Positions 25,214 to 37,704 of a DNA stretch of 64,000 nucleotides are shown one piece after another. This DNA comes from Pseudomonas alcaligenes. Lineage in GTDB: Bacteria; Pseudomonadota; Gammaproteobacteria; Pseudomonadales; Pseudomonadaceae. The position numbers were made by a program, and so were the translations under genes. The stretch is taken from assembly GCF_041729615.1 (NCBI RefSeq), contig NZ_CP154874.1:2175001-2239000 (forward strand). Reading direction: 5' to 3'. The number at the start of each line of letters is the position of its first letter. Position 1 is the first letter of the stretch. The notes under the pieces were generated by a model. The model searched no databases. It was not told the origin of the DNA and saw only the letters and a list, made by a program, of their open reading frames with translations.

Positions 25214-25879
25214 ATGAGCTACCAGCACCAGTACATCGACGGCACCCCTATCCACTTCCCGCTGGGCAAGGTGGTCTGCGTCGGGCGCAACTATGCCGAG
25301 CACGCCGCCGAGCTGAACAACCCGATCCCCAGCGAGCCGCTGCTGTTCATCAAGCCCGGCAGCTGCACCGTGGCGCTGGACGAGAGCTTCGCCATCCCGC
25401 AGGAGCGCGGTGCCGTGCACTTCGAGGCGGAGATCGCCGTGCTGATCGGCAAGCCGCTGTCGAAGCAGCCGAGCGAAGAGGAAGTGCGCGACGCCATCTC
25501 CGGCTTCGCCCCGGCCCTGGACCTGACCCTGCGCGACGTGCAGGCCAGGCTGAAGGAGAAGGGCCTGCCCTGGGAGCTGGCCAAGAGCTTCGACGGCGCC
25601 TATGTACTGGCCCCCTTCGTCGCCGCCGACGCGGTGGAGGACGTGCGCGACATCGGCATCCGCCTGAGCATCGACGGCCAGCTGCGCCAGGACGGCAACA
25701 GCCGCGACATGCTCAACCCGATCATCCCGCTGATCCAGCACATCGCCGGCCACTTCAGCCTGCAACCGGGCGACGTGGTCTCCACCGGCACCCCGGCCGG
25801 GGTCGGCCCGCTGACCAGCGGTGAGCAGCTGGACATCGAACTGGTCGGGCTGTCGCGCTTCAGCAGCCGGGTGCTCTGA
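25214..25879 (+). CDS. Fumarylacetoacetate hydrolase-family protein
   Basis: A 221-aa FAH-fold enzyme with metal ligands in HFEAEIAVLIG (Glu, Glu) and FAPALDLTLRDVQ (Asp), and the family segment GDVVSTGTPAGVGPL. Members act as acylpyruvases, oxaloacetate decarboxylases or related C-C hydrolases. The ATG at 25214 is preferred over 25208 because GAGG stands 7 bases upstream of it. It follows the D-2-hydroxyglutarate dehydrogenase gene and is probably in its operon behind the hairpin. Confidence 0.87.
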   Translation: MSYQHQYIDGTPIHFPLGKVVCVGRNYAEHAAELNNPIPSEPLLFIKPGSCTVALDESFAIPQERGAVHFEAEIAVLIGKPLSKQPSEEEVRDAISGFAPALDLTLRDVQARLKEKGLPWELAKSFDGAYVLAPFVAADAVEDVRDIGIRLSIDGQLRQDGNSRDMLNPIIPLIQHIAGHFSLQPGDVVSTGTPAGVGPLTSGEQLDIELVGLSRFSSRVL

Positions 25880-25954
25880 GAGATTTCCCGCCGCCCAGCG
25901 AACTTTCAGGGCTGCGGGTAGTCACACGGGTTCGGTTCCTTCGAGCAGTCACCG

Positions 25955-26881
25955 ATGCCTCTCGCCCTGTCCCCGCTTTTCCGCCGCCGCCAGCTGAGCC
26001 TGGCGCTGGTCATGCTCTTCGCCGCGCTGATCGCCCTGGTGCGCTACCTGCACTGGGACGACCGCACCCTGCTGTGGCTCAAGGAGCAGCAGATGCCCGC
26101 CGCCGAGCGTGCCGCCAGCATCTGGCTGCCCGGCTACAGCGCCAGCATCGAGGGCAAGCCGCTGGCCGGCCTGGAGGACGACGAGGCCTCCGACCTGGCC
26201 TACAGCCCGCTCACCGGCACCCTGTTCACCGTCACCGGCAAGCTGCCCATGCTGGTCGAGCTGAGCCGCACCGGCGAGGTGCTGCGGCGCATCGCCCTCA
26301 AGGGCTTCGCCAATCCGGAGGGCGTGGCGGTGCTGGAGAACGGCATGATCGCCCTGACCGACGAGCGCCAGCGCAACCTGTCGATCTTCGAGCTGGATCC
26401 GCTGACCCGCGAACTCGACCTGGCCGACGCCAAGCCGTTCGACCTGGGCTTCCCCGACGCTGGTAACAAGGGCTTCGAGGGCATCGCCTGGGACCCGGCG
26501 CAGCAGCGCCTGCTGCTGGGCAAGGAGCGCGAGCCCACCGCCATGTTCAGCCTCGGCAGCGATGGCCAGCGCCTGCTCGAGCAGGAGCTGCGCCCCCTGC
26601 CCAGCTACGGCCTGGGCATGCGCAACCTGTCGGCCCTCAGCGTGGACCCGCGCACCGGCCATATCCTCGCCCTGTCCGCCCAGTCGCGCCTGCTGCTGGA
26701 GCTGGACGAACGCGGCGAGCCGGTCAGCTTCATCAGCCTGCTCGGCGGCCAGAGCGGCCTGGAAAGCCGCATCCCGCGCGCCGAAGGCGTGGCCATGGAC
26801 GAGGACGGCACCATCTACATGGTCAGCGAGCCGAACCTGTTCTACGTGTTCCGCAAGGACGAGGGCGCCCCGCGCGGCTGA
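25955..26881 (+). CDS. SdiA-regulated-domain (YjiK-like) protein, copy 1
   Basis: A 308-aa protein with an N-terminal signal anchor (residues about 12-32) and a beta-propeller-like periplasmic domain of the SdiA-regulated/YjiK family: DLAYSPLTGTLFTVTGK, GFANPEGVAV, NKGFEGIAWDP and EGVAMDEDGTIYMVSEPNL are repeating blades. A paralogue lies at 30617-31540 with the same blade motifs. Function unknown. It converges with aphB with only 3 bp between the stops. Confidence 0.82.
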   Translation: MPLALSPLFRRRQLSLALVMLFAALIALVRYLHWDDRTLLWLKEQQMPAAERAASIWLPGYSASIEGKPLAGLEDDEASDLAYSPLTGTLFTVTGKLPMLVELSRTGEVLRRIALKGFANPEGVAVLENGMIALTDERQRNLSIFELDPLTRELDLADAKPFDLGFPDAGNKGFEGIAWDPAQQRLLLGKEREPTAMFSLGSDGQRLLEQELRPLPSYGLGMRNLSALSVDPRTGHILALSAQSRLLLELDERGEPVSFISLLGGQSGLESRIPRAEGVAMDEDGTIYMVSEPNLFYVFRKDEGAPRG

Positions 26882-26884
26882 TGC

Positions 26885-27919
26885 TCAGCGCAGCACGCTG
26901 TCGAAGCCCTGCAGCACGTTGATGGCGTTGATGCCGATCTCCTCCACCGCGTAGCCGCCCTCCATCACGAACAGGGTCTGCAGGCCCAGTGCGCCTATGA
27001 CCTCGCCCATGCGCAGGTAGTCCGGGCTGTCCAGCTTGAACTGCGAGATCGGGTCTTCCTTGAAGGTATCCACACCCAGCGACACGATCAGCGCATCCGG
27101 CGCATAGGCGGCGATCTGCCGGCAGGCAGCGGCCAGCGCCAGGCCCCAGGCGGACCAGTCGCTGCCGGCGGCCAGCGGATAGTTGAAGTTGAAGCCGCGG
27201 CCGACGCCCTCGCCCTTCTCGTCGGCGTAGCCGAGGAAGAACGGGTACTCGAAGCGCGGGTCGCCATGGATCGAGGTGAACAGCACGTCGGCGCGGTCGT
27301 AGAAGATGTCCTGGATGCCGTTGCCGTGGTGGTAGTCCACGTCGAGGATGGCCACCCGGCTGGCGCCCTGGTCGAGCATGGCCTGGGCGGCGATGGCCGC
27401 GTTGTTGAAGTAGCAGTAGCCGCCCATGTAGTCGGCGGCCGCGTGGTGACCCGGCGGCCGGCACAACGCGAACACCCCGCGCGCGCCCTTGGCCAGCTCG
27501 GCCTGGCCGGTCAGCGCGACGTTCACCGAGCTGCTCACCGCCTGCCAGGTGCCGGCGGTGATCGGCACGCCGGCGTCGAAGCTGTAGTAGCCGAACTTGC
27601 CGTCGATGCTGTCCGGAATGGTCTGGCGCAGGCGGCGGTTGGGCCAGGTGAACGGCAGCATGTCGTAGTCGCGCCCCATGGCCTGCCATTCGGCCCAGGC
27701 ATCCCTGAGAAAATGCACGAAGCCCTCGTCGTGCACCCGCAGGATCGGTGCCAGGCCGAACTCGCGCGGCGCCGCCACCTCGCCCAGCTTCACCTTCTGC
27801 GCCCGCGCCAGCACCATGTCGGCGCGGCTGGGTTTCTCGAAGCAGGGCGTGAGCTGGCCGTCGATCAGCTCGAACTTGCCGTGGTGCAGGTGATGGTCGT
27901 CGCTGTAGATCGTCAGCAT
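26885..27919 (-). CDS. aphB: Acetylpolyamine amidohydrolase (class II HDAC-like)
   Basis: A 344-aa deacetylase of the histone-deacetylase fold. Visible are the paired catalytic His (RPPGHHAAAD), zinc ligands in AILDVDYHHGNG and a later Asp in LGVDTFKEDP, and the C-terminal EGGYAVEEIG with a glycine-rich turn. It removes acetyl groups from acetylated polyamines, feeding putrescine/cadaverine use. Position two genes from serA matches P. aeruginosa PA0321 (AphB). The ATG at 27919 begins the conserved MLTIYSDDH. Confidence 0.85.
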   Translation of the reverse strand: MLTIYSDDHHLHHGKFELIDGQLTPCFEKPSRADMVLARAQKVKLGEVAAPREFGLAPILRVHDEGFVHFLRDAWAEWQAMGRDYDMLPFTWPNRRLRQTIPDSIDGKFGYYSFDAGVPITAGTWQAVSSSVNVALTGQAELAKGARGVFALCRPPGHHAAADYMGGYCYFNNAAIAAQAMLDQGASRVAILDVDYHHGNGIQDIFYDRADVLFTSIHGDPRFEYPFFLGYADEKGEGVGRGFNFNYPLAAGSDWSAWGLALAAACRQIAAYAPDALIVSLGVDTFKEDPISQFKLDSPDYLRMGEVIGALGLQTLFVMEGGYAVEEIGINAINVLQGFDSVLR

Positions 27920-28234
27920 GGGCGGCTCTCCGAAGGCATGTGGATCCGTGGACGTGCGGGGCGGAAAGCCCTTTCCCGGCGGGACTGGGCCCCGGCCTGG
28001 TGGCTGCGCACTGCAGAGCCGAGATCGTCCCGCCATCCACAACTCAGGTATAACCAATTGTTTTTATTGGCAATTAATAGAAATCGAGGACCAGGGCCCT
28101 GGCATCGATTCTAGGCAGCGCGGCGCTTGCGACAGAACGATAGTTACGGACAAAAGGGGATAGATGTGGCCATCTTGCTCGGCAGGCGACCCCGCCGCAG
28201 CCCGGCACCCGGCCTTCCCCGATAGGCCTCGGGC
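27920..28234. other. 315-bp intergenic region upstream of aphB
   Basis: Holds the aphB promoter region, between two minus-strand genes. It is GC-rich except for an AT-rich patch at 28040-28085, containing a CCAAT...ATTGG inverted pair (28054-28058 and 28066-28070) overlapped by AATTG...CAATT. This may be a regulator site or promoter for aphB. I saw no gene in it. Confidence 0.4.
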
Positions 28235-29407
28235 TCAGGCCCGCGCCGTCAGGTGCCGGGCAATCCCCTTGCGCAGCGGCAACAGGCCCTGCGCCACGCG
28301 CAAGCCGGCCCCACGCAGCAGCCTCGCCGGCAGGCGGTCATCGGTGTAGACATCCACCAGCAGGTTGGTGGCCTGGTACAGCGGCCAGGTGGCCAGGCGC
28401 TGCTGGCGCTCGTAGCGCGACAGCAGCGCCGGGGCGGCTATGTCGTCACTGCGGGCCCTGGCGCCCAGCACGGCCGCACTGAGCCGCTGCACGCTGCCCA
28501 GGCCGAAGTTGAAGCCATGGGCGGTGACCGGGTGCATGCCGACGGCGGCATCGCCGATCAGCGCGCAGCACGGGCCGACCAGCCTCTCGGCATAGGCGCC
28601 GACCAGGGGGTAGGCGTGGCGCTCGCTGGCCAGGCACATGGCGCCCAGGCGGCGCTCGAAACGGCGCTCCATCTCGCCGGCGAAGGCCGACTCGTCCAGC
28701 GCACGCAGGCGTTCGATCTCGCGCGGCGGCAGGGTCAGCACCACGGACGACTGCTCGCCGTTGAGCGGCAGCAGGGCCAGGGTCTGGCCGTAGCCGAACC
28801 ACTCCCAGGCCGTCTGCCGGTGCGGTTTCTCATGGTCCATGCGGCACACCAGCATGGTCTTGCCGAAGTCCTTGAGCCGCGCGCCGATGCCCAGCTGGCG
28901 GCGGGTCTCGGAGAAGCGGCTGTCGGCGGCGACCAGCAGCCGGGTGCGCAGCCGCTCGCCATCGGCCAGGTCCAGCTCCACGTCCCGCTCGCGCTGGCGG
29001 ATGGCACGCACCGCGACCTCGCAGCGCAGCTGCACGTCGGTGCACTCGGCGACCGCGTCGTAGGCGGCACGGCGGATCGCGCGGTTGGCCACCAGCTGGC
29101 CGAGGCGTTCGGCGCCGGCCTGGCCAGCCTCGATTTTCAGGGCGAACAGCGAGGGGCCGTTGAACACCTGGGCGTCGCGCAGCACGGCGACCTCCTCGGC
29201 CGGCAGGCGCTGCCACAGGCCGAGCTTCTCCAATAGCGCCTGCGAGGCCTGGGTCAGGGCGATCTCGCGGCCATCGAAGACCGGTTCGGCCAGCGCGGTC
29301 TCGGCCTGGCGCTCCAGCAGGACGACCGACAGCCCCTGCCCGGACAGGGCGCGGGCCAGGCACAGGCCGGCCGGGCCGGCGCCGATGATGGCGACATCGT
29401 GGATCAT
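28235..29407 (-). CDS. FAD-dependent hydroxylase, UbiH/UbiM family
   Basis: A 390-aa flavin monooxygenase: the FAD dinucleotide motif AIIGAGPAGLCLAR at the N-terminus, the DG-like region AADSRFSETR near residue 155-165, and the second FAD motif LIGDAAVGMHPVTAHGFNFG near 285-300. These define the UbiH/UbiF/Coq6 group of ubiquinone-ring hydroxylases. The MHPVTAHGFNFG form recalls proteins annotated UbiM, so a demethoxyubiquinol hydroxylase role is possible but uncertain. It begins at the conserved MIHDVAIIG; longer frames upstream are non-coding. Confidence 0.8.
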   Translation of the reverse strand: MIHDVAIIGAGPAGLCLARALSGQGLSVVLLERQAETALAEPVFDGREIALTQASQALLEKLGLWQRLPAEEVAVLRDAQVFNGPSLFALKIEAGQAGAERLGQLVANRAIRRAAYDAVAECTDVQLRCEVAVRAIRQRERDVELDLADGERLRTRLLVAADSRFSETRRQLGIGARLKDFGKTMLVCRMDHEKPHRQTAWEWFGYGQTLALLPLNGEQSSVVLTLPPREIERLRALDESAFAGEMERRFERRLGAMCLASERHAYPLVGAYAERLVGPCCALIGDAAVGMHPVTAHGFNFGLGSVQRLSAAVLGARARSDDIAAPALLSRYERQQRLATWPLYQATNLLVDVYTDDRLPARLLRGAGLRVAQGLLPLRKGIARHLTARA

Positions 29408-29484
29408 GGAGAGCACTCCGCGCAGCACTTGGAATGCGCGCGAGTCTAGGGCCGGCGCCGCGGCCAGCCCTTGTCCCCGGTCAA

Positions 29485-30495
29485 TCAGCGGCGCAGTTCG
29501 CTGGGCGCCAGGCCGCTCCAGCGCTGGAAGGCGTGGCGGAAGCTGGCCGTCTCGCTGTAGCCGAGCTCTTCGGCGATCAGGTAGATCGGCTTGTCGGTGT
29601 TGAGCAGCAGCTGGCGCGCCCTGTCGTAGCGCACCTCGTCGAGCAGGTGCTGGAAGCTGGTGTTGAGCTGCTGCAGGTGGCGGCGCAGGGTGCGCTCGGA
29701 TCGGTGCAGGCGGGTGGCGACGCGCTCCAGGCTGGAACATTCGAGCAGGTCGCCGGCCAGCTGCTGACGGATCAGGTCACGCAGGTCGTGGCGGCTGTGC
29801 AGCTGCGCCTCCAGCTGCATGCACTGCTGCAGGCCGTGCTGGTGGCTGACCGGGTCGGCCAGCGGCAGCGGCCGCTCGAGCAGCGCCGGGTTGAAGCACA
29901 GGGCGTTGCAGCCGGCGTCGAACTCCACCGGGCAGCCGAGCCTCTCGCCGTAGCTGGCGGCATGCGCCGGCGCCGGATAGGCCAGCAGCAGGCGGCGCGG
30001 GCGCACCGACTCGCCGAGCAGGTCCTGCACCACGGTGAGCAGCGAGGCCAGGCACAGTTCGGTGTTGAACAGGGTGAGGGCCGGGTCGTAGCGGTAGCCG
30101 CTGGCGCTCAGGCGCACCTCGTCGCCGCGCACCTGCAGGTCGAGCTGGAAATAGGTGCCGAGCAGCGCCGGGTGGGCGATGGCCAGGCGCAGCGCCTCGC
30201 CGAGGTTGCGGCTGGCCAGCAGGGTGTAACCGAGCATGCCGTAGGCCGAGACATGCATGCGCTTGCCCAGCAACAGGCCGAGGGCCGGGTCGGCGCTGGC
30301 GGCCAGGGCGTTGGACAGCACGCGCAGCTCCTGGGCGTGGCTGACCAGGCGGGTCGGGGTCTGCAGATCCTCGCCGTGGATGCCGCTGCCCTCCAGCACC
30401 CGCTCGACCGCTACACCCATGCGTTGCAGCCCCTGCACGGCCAGGGCCACGGTGTGCAAGGTGGTCATTACGCGCTCTTCCGGTAACACTGACAT
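29485..30495 (-). CDS. AraC-family transcriptional regulator (OruR-like architecture)
   Basis: A 336-aa regulator with an N-terminal Arabinose_bd-type domain (DPALGLLLGKRMHVSAYGMLG) and a C-terminal AraC DNA-binding domain (ERVATRLHRSERTLRRHLQQ, then ELGYSETASFRHAFQRWSG). An internal Met (MTTLHT, start 30468) is an equally good start. It is divergent from the SdiA-regulated-type gene at 30617, with 121 bp between them, and may regulate that gene or the hydroxylase gene downstream. Confidence 0.86.
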   Translation of the reverse strand: MSVLPEERVMTTLHTVALAVQGLQRMGVAVERVLEGSGIHGEDLQTPTRLVSHAQELRVLSNALAASADPALGLLLGKRMHVSAYGMLGYTLLASRNLGEALRLAIAHPALLGTYFQLDLQVRGDEVRLSASGYRYDPALTLFNTELCLASLLTVVQDLLGESVRPRRLLLAYPAPAHAASYGERLGCPVEFDAGCNALCFNPALLERPLPLADPVSHQHGLQQCMQLEAQLHSRHDLRDLIRQQLAGDLLECSSLERVATRLHRSERTLRRHLQQLNTSFQHLLDEVRYDRARQLLLNTDKPIYLIAEELGYSETASFRHAFQRWSGLAPSELRR

Positions 30496-30616
30496 GACTG
30501 CCGTTTCCGTTGCGGTGGTATTCGGTAACTCGTCCGGCGGCCCGACTCGGCATTCTTAAGCTTGAATTCAGCTGCAGATGTTTTGCTGCAGCATCCCCCG
30601 AATCGGAAACCTCTTC

Positions 30617-31540
30617 ATGCGCCGCCTGACCCAAGCTCGTGTCCTGCTGCCGACCCTGGCAGTGCTCGTCCTCCTGGCCCTGCTGGCGGTTGCCCAGCAG
30701 TGGCGCCTGCCCGAACGTGGCTGGTTCGCAGTGCAAGAATGGCGCCATGCCGCCGAGTGGCGCGACCGGTCGATCTGGCTGCCGGACTACCGCGCCAGCG
30801 TCCAGGCCCGGCCGATCGAAGGGCTGAGCGCCGATGTCTCGGCGCTGACCTACGACCCGGAGCGGCGCACCCTGTTCACCGTGACCAACAAGAACCCGCA
30901 GATCGTCGAGCTGTCGCTGGACGGCAGGATAGTGCGCCGGGTGCCCCTGGTCGGTTTCGGCGACCCGGAGGCCATCGAATACATCAGCCGCGACCTCTAC
31001 GTGATCACCGACGAGCGCCAGCAGCGCCTGTTCCGCGTGCACCTGGACGAGGACACCGAGTTCGTCGACGCCGCCGAGTCGGAGCAGCTGTCACTCGGCA
31101 TCGGCCTGAACGGCAACAAGGGCTTCGAGGGCCTGGCCTACGACGCCGCGGGCCAGCGCCTGTTCGCCGCCAAGGAGCGCGACCCGGTGAGCATCTACGA
31201 GATCCACGGCTTCCCCCATACCAACCCGGACAAGCCCTTCGCCGTGCACGTGGTGGATGACCGCGAACGCGACGCCCGGCTGTTCGTGCGCGACCTGTCC
31301 AGCCTGCAGTACGACGAGGGCAGCGGTCACTTGCTGGCGCTGTCCGACGAGTCGCGCCTGGTGCTGGAGATCAATGCCGATGGCCGGCCGATCAGCAGCC
31401 TGTCGCTGCTGCGCGGCCAGCATGGTCTGGAGAGGAGCGTGCCACAGGCGGAGGGCGTGGCGATGGACGACCAGGGCCGCCTGTACCTGGTCAGCGAGCC
31501 CAACCTGTTCTACGTGTTCGAGAAGCAGGCCAGGCCCTGA
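30617..31540 (+). CDS. SdiA-regulated-domain (YjiK-like) protein, copy 2
   Basis: A 307-aa protein with an N-terminal membrane anchor (residues about 8-27) and the same propeller-type domain as copy 1: ALTYDPERRTLFTVTNK, GFGDPEAIEYI, NKGFEGLAYD and EGVAMDDQGRLYLVSEPNLF. The pair differ mainly in a longer loop (GFPHTNPDKPFAV) here. It ends one base before the crc stop codon on the other strand. Function unknown, probably periplasmic. Confidence 0.82.
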   Translation: MRRLTQARVLLPTLAVLVLLALLAVAQQWRLPERGWFAVQEWRHAAEWRDRSIWLPDYRASVQARPIEGLSADVSALTYDPERRTLFTVTNKNPQIVELSLDGRIVRRVPLVGFGDPEAIEYISRDLYVITDERQQRLFRVHLDEDTEFVDAAESEQLSLGIGLNGNKGFEGLAYDAAGQRLFAAKERDPVSIYEIHGFPHTNPDKPFAVHVVDDRERDARLFVRDLSSLQYDEGSGHLLALSDESRLVLEINADGRPISSLSLLRGQHGLERSVPQAEGVAMDDQGRLYLVSEPNLFYVFEKQARP

Positions 31541-32320
31541 TCAGACGCTGAGCAGCCAGTCGTAGTCGACGATCAGCGGCGCGTGCTGGGAGAAGCGCGG
31601 CTGGCGCGGCAGCTTGGCGTTGCGCACCACGCGGCGCAGGCCGGGCGTGAGTAGCTGGTAGTCGAAGCGCCAGCCGAGGTTGAGCATCTCCGCCTGCTCG
31701 CTGTCCGGCCACCAGCTGTACTGGTCGCCTTCGCGGCTGACCTCGCGCAGGGCGTCGACATAGCCCATGTTGCCGACCACCTCATCCAGCCAGGCGCGCT
31801 CGGGCGCCAGGAAGCCCGGTAGCTGCTGGCAGTCGCGCCAGTTCTTCACGTCCAGCTTCTGGTGCGCCACGTACAGCGAACCGCAGTAGATGTACTCGCG
31901 GCGCTTGCGACGCTGCTTGTCCAGGTAGCCGGTGAAGTCGTCGATGAACTTGAACTTGTGGTTCAGGCTCTCGTCACCGCCCTGGCCGGACGGCAGCAAC
32001 AGGGTGGCGATGCTCACCTTGTCGAAGTCGGCCTGCAGGTAGCGCCCGTAACGGTCGGCCATCTCGAAGCCGAGGCCGTGGATCACCGCCTTGGGCTGCA
32101 GGCGCGAGTAAAGCGCCACGCCACCCTGGGCCGGCACCTCGGCATCCGCCGCATAGAGAAAGTAGCCATCCAGCTGGTAGGCCGGATCGTCCAGTTCGAA
32201 GGAGGAGACTCTTGTATCCTGCAGGCAGATCACGTCGGCATTCTGGGCCTGCAGCCAGCTGAGCAAACCTCGCTCGACCGCGGCCTGAATACCATTCACG
32301 TTCACGCTGATGATCCGCAT
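31541..32320 (-). CDS. crc: Catabolite repression control protein Crc
   Basis: A 259-aa protein of the exonuclease III/EEP fold, start MRIISVNVNGIQ. In Pseudomonas Crc does not act as a nuclease; it joins Hfq on A-rich mRNA sites to block translation of catabolic genes when preferred carbon sources are present, and is relieved by the small RNA CrcZ. The sequence matches the Crc family along its length (AVERGLLSWLQAQNADVICL, REYIYCGSLYVAHQKLD, SQHAPLIVDYDWL). It is divergent from pyrE, the standard Pseudomonas order. Confidence 0.96.
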   Translation of the reverse strand: MRIISVNVNGIQAAVERGLLSWLQAQNADVICLQDTRVSSFELDDPAYQLDGYFLYAADAEVPAQGGVALYSRLQPKAVIHGLGFEMADRYGRYLQADFDKVSIATLLLPSGQGGDESLNHKFKFIDDFTGYLDKQRRKRREYIYCGSLYVAHQKLDVKNWRDCQQLPGFLAPERAWLDEVVGNMGYVDALREVSREGDQYSWWPDSEQAEMLNLGWRFDYQLLTPGLRRVVRNAKLPRQPRFSQHAPLIVDYDWLLSV

Positions 32321-32424
32321 AAATGGCCCCCAAAAACACCAGCATGTATGATACCCGAGCTCATTCCCATTAGCTAAATTCATGGGGCCCGAACCCCATA
32401 AATCCGTGCCGTGCGGGGCTTTTC

Positions 32425-33066
32425 ATGCAGGCGTACCAACGCGAATTCATTCGTTTTGCCATCGAGCGCGGCGTGCTGCGCTTCGGTGAGTTCACCCTCA
32501 AGTCCGGGCGCACCAGCCCCTACTTCTTCAATGCCGGCCTTTTCAACAGCGGCCTGGCGCTGGCCAAGCTGGGACGTTTCTACGCCTCGGCGCTGGTCGA
32601 CTCCGGCATCGACTTCGATGTGCTGTTCGGCCCGGCCTACAAGGGCATTCCGCTGGCGGCAGCCACCGCCGTGGCCCTGGCCGAGCAGCACGAACGTGAC
32701 CTGCCCTGGTGCTTCAACCGCAAGGAAGCCAAGGACCATGGCGAGGGCGGCACCCTGGTCGGCGCGCCGCTGGCCGGGCGGGTGATGATAGTCGACGACG
32801 TGATCACCGCCGGCACCGCGATCCGCGAGGTCATGCAGATCATCCAGGCCCAGGGCGCCCAGGCGGCCGGCGTACTGATCGCGCTGAACCGCCAGGAGCG
32901 CGGCCAGGGCGAGCTGTCGGCGATCCAGGAAGTGGAACGCGACTACGGCATGCCGGTGGTCAGTATTGTGTCGCTGGAGCAGGTGCTGGATTATCTGGCC
33001 GGCGATGCCGAACTGAAGAAACACCTGCCGGCGGTGGAGGCCTACCGCGCGCAGTACGGTATCTGA
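32425..33066 (+). CDS. pyrE: Orotate phosphoribosyltransferase
   Basis: A 213-aa enzyme joining orotate and PRPP to form OMP in pyrimidine synthesis. The PRPP-binding loop is [18 protein letters not shown] near residue 118-135; the N-terminal [16 protein letters not shown] segment contacts orotate. Length is normal. An inverted repeat with 6-bp arms lies at 32382-32399 in its leader, then a T-run just before the start; an attenuator was considered but not established. The DUF4124 gene follows after 19 bp. Confidence 0.96.
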   Translation: MQAYQREFIRFAIERGVLRFGEFTLKSGRTSPYFFNAGLFNSGLALAKLGRFYASALVDSGIDFDVLFGPAYKGIPLAAATAVALAEQHERDLPWCFNRKEAKDHGEGGTLVGAPLAGRVMIVDDVITAGTAIREVMQIIQAQGAQAAGVLIALNRQERGQGELSAIQEVERDYGMPVVSIVSLEQVLDYLAGDAELKKHLPAVEAYRAQYGI

Positions 33067-33085
33067 ACCAAACAAGGGAACGTCC

Positions 33086-33685
33086 ATGCGCACAACGGTC
33101 GCACTCGCAATCCTGGCCATGACCTCGGCCATCCAAGTCGCCCAGGCCGCCGGCAGTGGCACAGCCGTCGAGTACTACCGCTACCAGGACGACAAGGGGC
33201 AGGTGGTGCTGAGCCGCCAGGGCGTACCCCCGGAACATATCTCCAGGGGCTACCAGGTGCTCGACGACAAGGGCAGGATACTGCGCGAGGTGGCACCGGC
33301 GCCCAGCCTGGAAGAACGCCAGCGCCTGGCCGAGGAGAAGGCCAGGGCCAGCTCCGACGCCCAGCTGCTGCGCATCTACTCGGAGCCGAAGGACGTCGAC
33401 CGCGCCCGCGACCGCAAGCTGGCCGAGCTGGACGGCCTGATCAGCGTGGCGCAGAGCAACCTGCACTCGCTGCGCACCCAGCAGGCCAACCTGCAGGCCA
33501 AGGCCGCCGAGTTCGAACGCGCCGGCCGCGAGGTGCCGGAGCACCTGCTGGTGCAGATCGACAACATCAAGGCCGAGCAGGCCGGGGTGGAGAAGGACAT
33601 CCAGCGCTATCGCGACAACCGTACGGCCGCCGAGGCGACCTTCGCCGCCGACCGCGCACGCCTGGTCAAGCTGCGCGGCGAGTGA
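33086..33685 (+). CDS. Secreted DUF4124-family protein
   Basis: A 199-aa protein with a signal peptide (cleavage about AQA-AGSG), a DUF4124-type segment (YYRYQDDKGQVVLSRQGVPP) and a long helical, coiled-coil-like C-terminal half (residues about 75-199). Such proteins are periplasmic and of unknown function; the conserved place after pyrE is shared with P. aeruginosa. It converges with argB. Confidence 0.8.
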   Translation: MRTTVALAILAMTSAIQVAQAAGSGTAVEYYRYQDDKGQVVLSRQGVPPEHISRGYQVLDDKGRILREVAPAPSLEERQRLAEEKARASSDAQLLRIYSEPKDVDRARDRKLAELDGLISVAQSNLHSLRTQQANLQAKAAEFERAGREVPEHLLVQIDNIKAEQAGVEKDIQRYRDNRTAAEATFAADRARLVKLRGE

Positions 33686-33703
33686 CCCCGCAGCGCTGCG
33701 CCA

Positions 33704-37194
<3,491 letters not shown>

Positions 37195-37225
37195 GCAGCG
37201 TCTCCCTGGCGGTTCATGCCCTGAT

Positions 37226-37681
37226 TCAGTGGCTACCCGAATGCCCGAAGCCACCGGCTCCGCGCTGGCTGGCGTCGAACTCCTCGACCAGCTCGAAATG
37301 CGCCTGCACCACCGGCACCAGCACCAGCTGGGCGATGCGCTCGCCGACGGCGATGGTGAAGGGCGTCTGCCCGCGGTTCCAGCAGGAAACCATCAACTCG
37401 CCCTGGTAGTCCGAGTCGATCAGACCGACCAGGTTGCCGAGCACGATGCCGTGCTTATGGCCGAGCCCCGAGCGCGGCAGGATCAGCGCAGCCAGGCCGG
37501 GATCACAGATATAAATGGATAGACCGGTGGGGATCAACAGCGTCTGGCCCGGCTCGAGGACGCTGTCCTCCTTGAGCATGGCGCGCAGGTCGAGGCCGGC
37601 GGAGCCGGGAGTGGCATACTGCGGCAAGGGGAAGTCGCTGCCCAGGCGCGGGTCGAGAATCTTGGCTTGCAGAGCGTGCAT
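37226..37681 (-). CDS. dut: Deoxyuridine 5'-triphosphate nucleotidohydrolase
   Basis: A 151-aa trimeric dUTPase that removes dUTP and supplies dUMP, the substrate for thymidylate synthase. Family motifs: [13 protein letters not shown] (motif 1), [13 protein letters not shown] (2), [13 protein letters not shown] (3), and the C-terminal [10 protein letters not shown] (5). It lies between coaBC and algC in one operon. Confidence 0.97.
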   Translation of the reverse strand: MHALQAKILDPRLGSDFPLPQYATPGSAGLDLRAMLKEDSVLEPGQTLLIPTGLSIYICDPGLAALILPRSGLGHKHGIVLGNLVGLIDSDYQGELMVSCWNRGQTPFTIAVGERIAQLVLVPVVQAHFELVEEFDASQRGAGGFGHSGSH

Positions 37682-37704
37682 GACGGGTTCCGTAGACGAA
37701 TGAA

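Noticed and set aside
32380..32425. A pyrimidine attenuator before pyrE
   Set aside because: A 6-bp hairpin and a short T-run are present, but no second competing hairpin or leader peptide could be drawn with confidence.
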